43,592 bases of DNA, taken from NCBI GenBank assembly GCA_005881825.1, contig VBEO01000135.1:1-43592 (forward strand), given 5' to 3'. The stretch comes from Chloroflexota bacterium (GTDB lineage Bacteria; Chloroflexota; Dormibacteria; Dormibacterales; Dormibacteraceae). A program made the position numbers and the translations under genes. Of this stretch, positions 15,898 through 23,453 are shown one piece after another (within the stretch, counting starts at the first letter, position 1; every line of letters begins with the position of its first letter). The notes beneath the pieces are model-generated. The model made no database searches, was not told where the DNA came from, and was given only the letters and a program-made list of their open reading frames with translations.

Positions 15898-17271
15898 TTG
15901 TGGCCCACCCGTGGGACAGCGTCCTTGAAGCAGCCGCCATTCGAAAACACGGACTTGCGGCTGGGTTACGGTGCGCAGGGAGAGGATGAAGAGAGGGCCA
16001 GTGGCGGTCTTGCCCTGATCGTGGAGGAGGACGTCACAGAGCAGCACGAACTTGTGTCCGCGGCGCTTCGCATGGCGCTGGCGGAAAAGCTGCAGATCGA
16101 CCACGGCCAGCTGGAAGGCCTCGACGCCGAGGCGGCCGCGGCCGCGCTCCACCACTTCGTGGTCCGCTCTGCGGGTCCCGAGGAGCTGCCCCCCTGGCTC
16201 GAGGCTCAGCCCGCAGACGAGACTCGCCGGGAGCTGATCGCGCACGGAATCCGCCAGGCTCTGGCGTACGAGCTGGGCGTGCACCCTCAGCAGCTGGAGC
16301 GCATGAACGTGATCGGCGCCGCCCATGCGCTCGACCGCATCCGCAGCCGCCGCGTGGCCCTGCGCTCGGCCAGCGCACCCGCGATTCGGGTGGCCGCGGA
16401 TGAAGACTCGCGTGAGCTGATCGACCGCATGCTGAGCGAATCCCTGGCCGAGCAGCTCGAGCTGCCGCCGGTTGCGATCGCTGGCCTGCGATCCGACCTG
16501 GGAGCCCACATCCTCGGCGTGATCCTGATGCTCCGCCGGCGTGCCGACGCGGCCGCGCTGCCGGCGGGCGTGACGCCCACTGCACAGGAACGGCGCGACG
16601 TGGTCGCGCGGGTGGTTCGAGATGCCATCGCGCAGGACGCGGAGATCCATCCGCGGCTGCTGGGGTCTTTGGACACCACCGCCGCCGCGGTTCTGCTCGG
16701 CCGTTTCGCCGAAACCCGGCGCACGGTCGAGGTGCTGCGTTCGAACATAGCCAACGACGAGCTGACCGGCGCTCTCCGGCGCTCGGCCGGCGAGCACCAG
16801 CTGCAGGCGGAGATGGCCCGCGTGCGCCGGCTGGGACAGGGGCGGTTGACGGTCGCCTTCCTGGACATCGACGCTTTGAAGAGCGTCAACGACAGCCAGG
16901 GCCACGAGGCCGGCGACCGCTTGCTGCAGGCGCTGGTCTCCACCATCCAGCGCCGGATCCGAAGCTATGACTCGGTGACCCGCTGGGGCGGCGATGAGTT
17001 CGTGATCGCGTTCCCGCAGGCCGACCGGCAGAGCGCCGAGAGCATCCTGCGCGAGGTCAAGTCGACCTTCCAGCAGGAGACCGCGCAGACCTTCAGCTAC
17101 GGTCTGGCGGAGCTGGCCGCCAGCGACGATCTCACCGCCATCGTCGCCCGCGCCGATGCCCAGCTCTACGAGCAAAAACGCGGCCCCGCGCCCGAATCGC
17201 CGGACCAGCTGCCGCCGCCGGCGCCGCCTCCCGAGCGGCGCAGCATGCTCGACCGCTTGCGCGGCCGCTAG
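15898..17271 (+). CDS. Diguanylate cyclase with four N-terminal 61-residue helical repeats
   Basis: 457 residues with no TM segment, so cytosolic. Residues 48-275 hold four tandem helical units. From about 286 on is a GGDEF domain: NDELTGALRR, FLDIDALKSVNDSQGHEAGD and the intact active site WGGDEF at 363-368. RSYD at 355-358 sits five residues before the GG and fits the RxxD inhibitory site that binds c-di-GMP. It should make c-di-GMP from two GTP. The C-terminal half of the domain is short (FSYGLAEL, then ARADAQLYEQKR), and the tail is Pro-rich. PAS, GAF or REC sensors, usual in this class, are replaced by the repeats, which probably sense a ligand or protein or mediate dimerisation. Confidence 0.85.
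   Translation: MWPTRGTASLKQPPFENTDLRLGYGAQGEDEERASGGLALIVEEDVTEQHELVSAALRMALAEKLQIDHGQLEGLDAEAAAAALHHFVVRSAGPEELPPWLEAQPADETRRELIAHGIRQALAYELGVHPQQLERMNVIGAAHALDRIRSRRVALRSASAPAIRVAADEDSRELIDRMLSESLAEQLELPPVAIAGLRSDLGAHILGVILMLRRRADAAALPAGVTPTAQERRDVVARVVRDAIAQDAEIHPRLLGSLDTTAAAVLLGRFAETRRTVEVLRSNIANDELTGALRRSAGEHQLQAEMARVRRLGQGRLTVAFLDIDALKSVNDSQGHEAGDRLLQALVSTIQRRIRSYDSVTRWGGDEFVIAFPQADRQSAESILREVKSTFQQETAQTFSYGLAELAASDDLTAIVARADAQLYEQKRGPAPESPDQLPPPAPPPERRSMLDRLRGR
16039..16722 (+). repeat. Protein-coded tandem repeat, four units of 61 codons
   Basis: Anchor dipeptides EL, EL, EL and DV fall at residues 51, 112, 173 and 234, an exact 61-residue (183-base) period. Each unit reads roughly RREL-(I/V)-x3-(I/L/V)-x2-AL-A-x2-L-x-(I/V)-x-P-x2-L-x2-L, then four variable residues and an Ala-rich helix ending near RR. 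The first two-thirds of each unit is conserved; the final 15 or so residues are linker, except in the last unit, which runs into the GGDEF domain. The DNA itself is diverged, so the duplication is old. Confidence 0.8.
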
Positions 17272-17281
17272 CCGCACCGCG

Positions 17282-18349
17282 CTAGGAGCAGGCCGGCCCG
17301 GTCACCTCCACAGGATCCGAGGCGACCACGTTTGGGCTGCTGATCATCGCCACGAGCCGCCCGCGGTGCAGGTTCGCGGGCACCGCGACCGATGCATCGG
17401 AGATGACGTGGTTCCAGCCGGCGGGGGCTGCGAAGGAGCCGTTTGCGAGCGCGCTCGAGGTGCCGTCGCAGCCGTCGTAGAAGACGATCTTCCAGGCCAG
17501 CGACGTCGGCGAGCCGGCTCCCGAGAAGCGCAGGTCCACGGTCGCCGAGCAGCGACCGCCGACCTGGCAGTTTCCGGCCGGAGTCAGCGCCGCCCCCCGC
17601 ATGCGGCCGAGCGACGGCGGCGCCGGGGGGACGTAGGCGACCGCGGTCGCGGCCGGAGTGGGAAGCGCAGTGGGCTCCACAGCCGGCTCGAAAGCGCTGG
17701 GGCCCGCCGCCGGCGCGCTCGTCGCCACTTTGGGGGCTGCCGACGGCGCGCCCACGCCTGTGATCGACATCACGATGGCCAGGATCACGAGCACCACCAC
17801 GCCGGTCCCGATCAGGGCTTTGGGAGGCTGCGGGCCGCCATCCACGTCGCTGATCGCCGAAGGCTGCTTCAGCGGAGGCGCGAGGCCGGGGGCGTGGAGG
17901 CGGCGCACGAAGGCGGCCAGGTCGGCGCGGGCCTGGGCACGCGAGTCGGCGGAGGCCAAGGCGGGCAGCTGGTGACCCAGCGCCAGCGCCGCGCCTGCAG
18001 GCGCCCGTCCCAGCGCACCCATGGCGAGTGAGTCCAGCGCCACCTCGAGCAGCGGGTCCGGCGCCGCCAGCGCCGGCACCAGCATCCGGCCGACGGCGGA
18101 CACGGCATCCGCGCCGACTCCTGCCGGCGATGGCGAATGGCCCTCGAGGAGCACCGCGCCTTCGTCGGTGATCTTGACGTCTCGTGGCGTGGGCAGCCAC
18201 AGCTCACCGCCCTGGTGGTCGGGCAGCTGGTCGAGTACAGACAGGGTCACGTAGACCACCTCCGCCGGCGAGAGAGGTGTCAGCTCCAGCAGCCGCTGCA
18301 GCGAAACCGAGTGCCGCGTCCGGTGGAAATCCAGGGATAGGGCAGCCAA
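17282..18349 (-). CDS. Single-TM protein with degenerate kinase-like N-terminus and exported C-terminal domain
   Basis: 355 residues from a TTG start. The N-terminal 160 residues look like a worn-down Ser/Thr-kinase C-lobe: LSPAEVVYVTLSVLDQL fits helix E, TPRDVKITDEGAVLLEG falls where the catalytic loop and beta-strands should be but has neither HRD nor DFG, and GADAVSAVGRMLVPAL fits helix F. A TM helix follows at about 178-198, then an Ala/Pro/Thr-rich spacer and a C-terminal domain of about 110 residues with four Cys (CQVGGRC, YDGCDG, TGPACS). This is the layout of a membrane receptor pseudokinase, but the kinase reading is an inference. It starts 28 bases after the PfkB stop on the same strand. 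Confidence 0.6.
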   Translation of the reverse strand: MAALSLDFHRTRHSVSLQRLLELTPLSPAEVVYVTLSVLDQLPDHQGGELWLPTPRDVKITDEGAVLLEGHSPSPAGVGADAVSAVGRMLVPALAAPDPLLEVALDSLAMGALGRAPAGAALALGHQLPALASADSRAQARADLAAFVRRLHAPGLAPPLKQPSAISDVDGGPQPPKALIGTGVVVLVILAIVMSITGVGAPSAAPKVATSAPAAGPSAFEPAVEPTALPTPAATAVAYVPPAPPSLGRMRGAALTPAGNCQVGGRCSATVDLRFSGAGSPTSLAWKIVFYDGCDGTSSALANGSFAAPAGWNHVISDASVAVPANLHRGRLVAMISSPNVVASDPVEVTGPACS

Positions 18350-18377
18350 GCGTGCAGCAAATTAGCAGTTAGGACCC

Positions 18378-19304
18378 CTATTCCGGGGGGCCCGCCCCGG
18401 CAAGCTCGCGGCGCCAGGGCGGCTCCGCCCCGGCTCGTGCGCAGGTCAGCGCGGCGACCTGGCAGGCGAACTCGAGCAGCGATCGCAGTTGCCCGGCCTC
18501 CAGCCTGAGGTCGCGGTCCAGGGCGTCGTGCTCGTACAGCCAGGCCAGCACCGCCGCCCCGAAGGCGTCGCCGGCCCCGATCGTGTCGACCACCGACACC
18601 GGCGGCGCCGGGACGCGCGCGTGGGCGCCGTTGCCGCTAGCCCAGGCGCCCTCGGGGCCGAGCGTGATCACCACCAGACGCACGCCTCGGTCCAGCAGTC
18701 GCTCGGCCGCAGCCTCAGCGTCGAGATCGGGGTACACCCAGGCCAGGTCGGCGGCGCTGGCCTTGACCAGCGTGCTCAGTCCCAGCTGCTCATGCAGGCG
18801 CTGCCGGTAGGCGGCGTCGTCAATCAGTCCCGCGCGGACGTTGGGATCGATCGCGACCAGGCGCCGGCCGTGCTCGCGCCGCACCAAGGCCGCCACAGTG
18901 GAGGCCATCGGCTCCAGCACCAGCCCCAGCGTGCCCACGTGAAGCGCCTGCACCTCCGGTCCGAGTTCTTGGAGCAGGTGGTCGAGGGTCAGGTTGGGAG
19001 CGGCGGTGCCGGCGACCTGAAACCGATAGCTGGCGCGGCCTTCGGCGTCGAGTGTGGCTGCGGCGACCGTGGTGGGTTCCGGGCCTACGCCGGGGAGCTC
19101 GAGGCTGACGCCATCCGCGCGCAAGCACTCGGCCAGGCGGCGGCCCCGCGCATCGCTGGAAAGGTGCCCCAGGAAGCCGACCGGCACTGCCAGCCGGCCC
19201 AGCGCGCGGGCTGTGTTGAAGGGTCCGCCGCCTGGAGTCTCACGCTCGGTGCCGTCCGCGTCGCGGACCACGTCCATGAGCGCCTCGCCGCAGACCAGGA
19301 TCAC
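18378..19304 (-). CDS. PfkB-family carbohydrate kinase
   Basis: 308 residues. PfkB signatures are complete: GGGPFNTARALGRL near the start and DTIGAGDAFGAAVLAWL near the end, with the catalytic Asp in GAGD. AIDPNVRAG and LVVITLGPEGAW are also typical of fructokinase-like members. It phosphorylates a sugar or nucleoside with ATP; the substrate is unknown. It begins 20 bases after the GCS2 gene stop, so it is probably the fifth gene of the amidoligase operon. The GTG at 19304 is chosen because the longer open frame would lie inside GCS2. Confidence 0.85.
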   Translation of the reverse strand: MILVCGEALMDVVRDADGTERETPGGGPFNTARALGRLAVPVGFLGHLSSDARGRRLAECLRADGVSLELPGVGPEPTTVAAATLDAEGRASYRFQVAGTAAPNLTLDHLLQELGPEVQALHVGTLGLVLEPMASTVAALVRREHGRRLVAIDPNVRAGLIDDAAYRQRLHEQLGLSTLVKASAADLAWVYPDLDAEAAAERLLDRGVRLVVITLGPEGAWASGNGAHARVPAPPVSVVDTIGAGDAFGAAVLAWLYEHDALDRDLRLEAGQLRSLLEFACQVAALTCARAGAEPPWRRELAGAGPPE

Positions 19305-19324
19305 GGCACCGGATGATGATCCTG

Positions 19325-20440
19325 CTACCGGACGGAGGCCACCCCCAAGGTCTCCTGGGCCAGCAGCTCGACCACCGACCTGGCGTCGCCGGTCTGCGCG
19401 TAGACCTTCAGCTGGCGGTCGGCGCTGGTGCCGTCGGCCAGGATCGTGTGCACGTATTCGACGGCCTCCCGCGAGTGCAGCTCGTCGACCACGTCGTCCA
19501 CGAAGTCGAGCAGCTCCAGCGCGAGGTCGCGCATCGGCACCTCCGCCTGCTTCCCGAAGTCGATCAGGCGGCCGTCGATGCCGTAGCGCATGGCGCGCCA
19601 TTTGTTCTCGCCGATCAGCGCCGGTGGATATTTGCGAAAACCGAGATTGGCGCGCCGCAGCTTCAGCAGCTTGGCGCAGATGGCCTGCATCAGCGCGGCC
19701 AGGCAGACCGTTTCCTCGAGCCGCGTCGGCATGTCGCAAACGCGAAACTCGATGGTGGGAAAGGTGGGGTGCGCGCGCAGGTCCCACCAGATCTTCTTGC
19801 CGTCGTCGATGGAGCCGGTCTTGACCAGCAGCTCGACGTAGTTCTCGTACTCGTCGAAAGATCCGAAGTCGGGTGGTACGCCGGTGCGCGGGAAGCGCGC
19901 CCAGATCACGCTGCGATACGACTTCAAGCCGGTGTTGCGACCCATCCAGAAGGGGCTGGACGTGCTCAGCGCCAGCAGGTGGGGCAAGAAGTAGCGCGCT
20001 TCGTTCATGACCTCGATGCGGTGCTCCTGGTCCGGAATGCCCACGTGCACGTGCAGGCCGAAGATGACCAGCGAGCGGATGACGTCCTGCATCTCCTCCT
20101 CGAGCGCGCGGTAGCGATCGTGCTCGGTGACCTGCTGCTCATGCCAGCGGGAGAACGGATGGGTCCCGGCGCAGGCCAGCCGCAAGCCTTCGGGCTGGAG
20201 CAGGCTGGAGAGGTGGCCGCGCATATCGGCAAGCTGGTCGCGGGCCTCACGCACGTCGGCGCAGATGGCGGTCCCGACCTCGACCACCGACTGCATCATC
20301 TCGCGCTTCACCTTGTCGCCCAGGCGCGGCGTGGCGGCGGCCAGAAGCGTGTCGATGTGCGAGCGCAGCTCGCCCTGGGCGTCGATGATCATGTACTCCT
20401 CTTCGACGCCGATCGTGAGCAGGCGCGGATCCGCGGACAT
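19325..20440 (-). CDS. GCS2-type carboxylate-amine ligase (YbdK-like)
   Basis: 371 residues. Family marks: LLTIGVEEEYMIID at the start, EVGTAICADVREARDQL, LRLACAGTHPFSRW, FGLHVHVGIPD, SRSVIWARFPRTGVPP-like text, and TIEFRVCDMPTRLEE. These enzymes join an amino group to a carboxylate with ATP, as in gamma-glutamylcysteine formation, but many GCS2 members in gene clusters act on other substrates. The ATG overlaps the stop of the permuted ATP-grasp gene by one base (TGATG), so the pair is translationally linked. Confidence 0.88.
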   Translation of the reverse strand: MSADPRLLTIGVEEEYMIIDAQGELRSHIDTLLAAATPRLGDKVKREMMQSVVEVGTAICADVREARDQLADMRGHLSSLLQPEGLRLACAGTHPFSRWHEQQVTEHDRYRALEEEMQDVIRSLVIFGLHVHVGIPDQEHRIEVMNEARYFLPHLLALSTSSPFWMGRNTGLKSYRSVIWARFPRTGVPPDFGSFDEYENYVELLVKTGSIDDGKKIWWDLRAHPTFPTIEFRVCDMPTRLEETVCLAALMQAICAKLLKLRRANLGFRKYPPALIGENKWRAMRYGIDGRLIDFGKQAEVPMRDLALELLDFVDDVVDELHSREAVEYVHTILADGTSADRQLKVYAQTGDARSVVELLAQETLGVASVR

Positions 20441-21636
20441 CAGGCCCCCAGGACGAATGTTGGCACGACGCTCCCGGCGCCGGCGGTGACGTTGAGCAGG
20501 GCCGCCGCCGACAGACGCGTCAGGCAGCCGGCCGCCCGGCCGTCGAAGAGATAAGGATCGAGGTCGATCGCCAGGTCGAGGTAGTGAACGCCCTCGGCGG
20601 CGATCGGATAACGCTCCCTGGGCACCTTGACCGCCTCCTGGACCACGTAGGACTGAGTCTGTGCGACCTCGACGGCCGCTTCCCACTCCGCCTGGTCCAC
20701 AGTCCAGCCCAGCACCACGCCTTTGCCGCCGTACTCGTCGTTGGGCTTCAGCACAAGGTGGTCGCGACGGCGCGCGACGCGTTCGGCCAGGCGCGGTCGC
20801 ACGCGTCTCGTCCACGGCACGTGGCGCCGGATGGCGGCGCGCTGCGCGGGCGTGTACAGGTGCTGGTAGCGGGGATCGGAGAGCAGGGCCAGGCTCATCT
20901 TCTTGTGCAGCAGCTTGGCCCGGAATGTGTTGACGACGCAGACCGCACCCGCCAGATAGGCGTCACGCAGCGCGCGCGTCTCGTCGGCGCGTGCGAGCAG
21001 CTCGCTGGTGAGCACGCGCCGGTAGACCAGGTTGACCGCGGCGCCGCCGGCATGTAAGCGGCCTTTCGAGTCGACGATCGCGATCACCGGCGTCGAGTCA
21101 CGGCCCCACTGCCGGAAGGCGCGCAGCATGGCGGCCAGCTGGCGCTCGCTGGTTTTCACGAACCGGCCCGGGAACCGGCGGCGGAAGGCGCGCATCACCG
21201 GCAGCCCGGCGAAAACCTCGGCCAGGTTGTCGCCGTAGGCCATGCCGGCCGGCGACTCCGCGTTGTACTCCACGTAACGAACTCGGTCGGCGAAAAAGCT
21301 GTCCAGCCGCGCCGACGGCGAGGAGGAGCGGCAGCCGGGGTCGGCCAGCGCCAGCCGCTCCTCTTCGGCATCCAGGTCAAGCTCGGCGCGCAGGCCTTGG
21401 TCCTGGAGCAGCGCGCGCTCGAGTGCCTGCAGCGCGCTGTACACGGCCTGCGAGGCGCGCACGGCCTCCTGGTAGCGGCGCTTGCTCAGGATCTGGGGGC
21501 GGAGCGCAACCGAGAGCGGGCGCTCGCCGAACGCCAGGCGGCGCGCGGCCTGGCCCTCGCGCAGTCCTTCCAGGGTCGAGGCTGCCAGGCGGTCGTCCGC
21601 GAGCAGCTCGTGGTAGGCGGCGACCGCGTCCTTCAC
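20440..21636 (-). CDS. Circularly permuted ATP-grasp ligase
   Basis: About 398 residues from the GTG that overlaps the preceding stop as GTGA; an in-frame GTG at 21657 would add seven. Recognisable marks: YVEYNAESPAGMAYGDNLAE, VNLVYRRVLTSELL, VVNTFRAKLLHKKMSLALLSD and LVLKPNDEYGGKGVVLGW, then SYVVQEAVKVP. This order of nucleotide-binding elements is that of the permuted ATP-grasp group found beside GCS2 enzymes. It should form an amide or peptide bond on a small carboxylate. Substrates are unknown; the neighbours predict a short peptide or peptide-like metabolite. Confidence 0.8.
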   Translation of the reverse strand: MKDAVAAYHELLADDRLAASTLEGLREGQAARRLAFGERPLSVALRPQILSKRRYQEAVRASQAVYSALQALERALLQDQGLRAELDLDAEEERLALADPGCRSSSPSARLDSFFADRVRYVEYNAESPAGMAYGDNLAEVFAGLPVMRAFRRRFPGRFVKTSERQLAAMLRAFRQWGRDSTPVIAIVDSKGRLHAGGAAVNLVYRRVLTSELLARADETRALRDAYLAGAVCVVNTFRAKLLHKKMSLALLSDPRYQHLYTPAQRAAIRRHVPWTRRVRPRLAERVARRRDHLVLKPNDEYGGKGVVLGWTVDQAEWEAAVEVAQTQSYVVQEAVKVPRERYPIAAEGVHYLDLAIDLDPYLFDGRAAGCLTRLSAAALLNVTAGAGSVVPTFVLGA

Positions 21637-22583
21637 TTCGTCGGGATGTGGTTCCACCAGCGGTGCTCGCCGCGCCAGGGTGCTTTGCCGTCGCCGCGTG
21701 CGTAGGCGAGAACGAGGTCGGTCATCTTCTCCAGCACCCACTGAAAGTTGTCTTCCTTGATCGAGAAGTTGTCGAAATCGGGGGCCGGGTTCAGGAAGTC
21801 GATGGCGTAGAGGACGTCGTCACGCACCGCGAACTCGACGGTGTCCATGTCGTACCCCAAAGCGTCGACGAGGATGCGCGCCTGCTTGATGGACTCATCG
21901 CGCAGGGCGCCGGTGGGCGGGTTCGAGATCTGGTAGCGCTCTTCGAAAGGCGCGCGCGGGTTGTAGCGGATGGGGAGGATGTGCTCGCGCCCGATGCAGA
22001 TGCAGCGCACGTAGTCCTGCCAGTCGATGAACTCTTGCAGGATCATCGTCTTCAAGCCGCTGGTGTCGTAGGCGGTGACCAGCTGCTCGACGGAGTCGAC
22101 GATGTGCACGTCCTTCCAGCCTCCCCCGGTGTTCGGCTTGAGCACCGCCGGCAGCCCGGTGTAGGCGACGATGCCTTCCCAGTCCAGCGGATGCTGAAGG
22201 TTGCGCAGCGACTTCTCGTGGTCGATGTCGGGGATGTACTCCTTGTTGGGCAGGACCACGGTCTTGGGCACCGCGACGCCGAGCTTGCGCGCCAGTGTGC
22301 ATTCGAAGAACTTCTCATCCGCCTCCCACCAGAAGGGGTCGTTGATGACGACGGTGCCCATCAGCGCGGAGCTCTTGAGGTGGGCGCGGTAGTAGGGGAT
22401 CTCGTGCGAGATGCGGTCGACGATGACGGCGTGCGCGGGTTCTTCGAGCTCGGCGGTGCCGCCCAGCACCGCCAGCTCCGCGCTCACGCCCTCGGCCGCG
22501 CCACGCTGGTTGACCATGTCGATGAAGGGCAGCGGAAACGTGTTTTCGCGCCCGACCAGGACTCCGACTTTCTTTGCTCCCAC
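21633..22583 (-). CDS. ATP-grasp carboxylate-amine ligase (RimK/D-Ala-D-Ala ligase-like)
   Basis: 316 residues. The GTG is preceded by AAGGGGGCGGCG, a workable ribosome-binding site. An N-terminal pre-ATP-grasp domain (KKVGVLVGRENTFPLPF) is followed by LPAVLKPNTGGGWKDVHIV, LKTMILQEFIDWQDYVRC and the metal-binding end VLYAIDFLNPAPDFD. It is a second amide-forming ligase in this operon, consistent with stepwise assembly. The open frame extends upstream to 23378, but that part lies across the esterase gene and is not coding. Confidence 0.85.
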   Translation of the reverse strand: MGAKKVGVLVGRENTFPLPFIDMVNQRGAAEGVSAELAVLGGTAELEEPAHAVIVDRISHEIPYYRAHLKSSALMGTVVINDPFWWEADEKFFECTLARKLGVAVPKTVVLPNKEYIPDIDHEKSLRNLQHPLDWEGIVAYTGLPAVLKPNTGGGWKDVHIVDSVEQLVTAYDTSGLKTMILQEFIDWQDYVRCICIGREHILPIRYNPRAPFEERYQISNPPTGALRDESIKQARILVDALGYDMDTVEFAVRDDVLYAIDFLNPAPDFDNFSIKEDNFQWVLEKMTDLVLAYARGDGKAPWRGEHRWWNHIPTK

Positions 22584-22600
22584 CGCCGCCCCCTTATCGA

Positions 22601-23302
22601 TTACTGCGAGAGATAGCGCCTCAGCATGTCCTTCCAGTACGGCCAATCGTGCGCCCAGCCGGGCCACAAATCGAGCTGTACGCTCACGCCCCTTTCTCGC
22701 AGCAGTCGCGCCACCTTGATGCTGTCGGCGACATTCGCGTCCTCCTCGCCGGTGGCGATCACCCTGGGATTCATCGCCTGCAGCGGACCCAGGTAGGCCT
22801 GGTCGTCGAGGCCGGGCAGGAAGGCCAGCAGGTTCGTGAGGTAGGCGTCCTCGTCCGAGTAGCCGTCCAGCCAGCGGGCGGTGTCGTAGGCACCGCTCAG
22901 GCCGACGAAGCCGCGCACCCGCGTGGGGTGACGCACCGCCAGCAGCACCGCGTGCAGGGCTCCGAACGAGGGACCGGCGGCGATCGGCCGCTCCGCGATC
23001 CGCGGCATGAGCTCGTCGACGAGGTAGCGCTCGTACTGCAGGTGGCGCTCGAGCCGCTGTCGCGGATGCCGGTCCTTGGCGTACCAGGACTCGCCGTCGA
23101 CGCTGTCCACGCACCAGACGTGCAGTTGACCCGCATCGACCCGGTCGGCCACAGCGCCCACCAGGCCGAAGTCCTCCCACTGGTAGAAGCGGCCCTGCGA
23201 GGTGGGGAGGGCGAGCACGGGCACCCCGGCGCGGCCGAAGCGCAGGACCTCCATGTCGCGCTCCAGCGCCCCGCTCCAGTCCTTCAGGTAGTCGCGCTCC
23301 AA
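22601..23302 (-). CDS. Esterase-family alpha/beta hydrolase
   Basis: 233 residues from TTG, the only start after an in-frame stop. The fold of the esterase D-like family is clear: VLALPTSQGRFYQWEDFGL, VWCVDSVDGESWY, the nucleophile elbow GPSFGALHAV with catalytic Ser, and the His in WPGWAHDWPYW. No signal peptide, so cytosolic. It leads the amidoligase operon, 17 bases ahead of the ATP-grasp gene. In such a cluster it could release or trim a product ester or activate a precursor; that is inference. Confidence 0.82.
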   Translation of the reverse strand: MERDYLKDWSGALERDMEVLRFGRAGVPVLALPTSQGRFYQWEDFGLVGAVADRVDAGQLHVWCVDSVDGESWYAKDRHPRQRLERHLQYERYLVDELMPRIAERPIAAGPSFGALHAVLLAVRHPTRVRGFVGLSGAYDTARWLDGYSDEDAYLTNLLAFLPGLDDQAYLGPLQAMNPRVIATGEEDANVADSIKVARLLRERGVSVQLDLWPGWAHDWPYWKDMLRRYLSQ

Positions 23303-23331
23303 CGTGGCGCGCTAAGTTTCCACGATCCAGC

Positions 23332-23360
23332 GGGCCAAACAGTTCGAGCGCCGGCGCTCG
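23332..23360 (+). repeat. Palindromic intergenic repeat, copy A
   Basis: GGGCCAAACAGTT followed by the perfect palindrome CGAGCGCCGGCGCTCG. It shares the layout GGCC, A-run, (A)AGTTC and a GCGCCGGCGCTCG palindrome with copies B, C and D. It is in the same orientation as copy B, 39 bases upstream, between divergent genes. Confidence 0.65.
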
Positions 23361-23370
23361 TACCTTATGA

Positions 23371-23403
23371 GGCCCCAAAAACAGTTCCGGCGCCGGCGCT
23401 CGG
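23371..23403 (+). repeat. Palindromic intergenic repeat, copy B
   Basis: GGCCCCAAAAAC then AGTTCCGGCGCCGGCGCTCG. It shares 26 identical consecutive bases with the reverse complement of copy C, 10.6 kb away. Confidence 0.75.
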
Positions 23404-23453
23404 GCAACAACTCAGATGTCTGTTAAGCGCCCGCGCGCCAGACTAGAAGTCGG

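Noticed and set aside
15880..17277. Long minus-strand open frame opposite the diguanylate cyclase
   Set aside because: The plus strand carries an intact GGDEF domain behind a perfect ribosome-binding site; the minus frame is its compositional shadow.
20440..21741. Start of the permuted ATP-grasp gene at 21741
   Set aside because: The extra N-terminal residues are Arg-rich and lie inside the 3' end of the upstream ATP-grasp gene; a start at 21636 or 21657 fits better.
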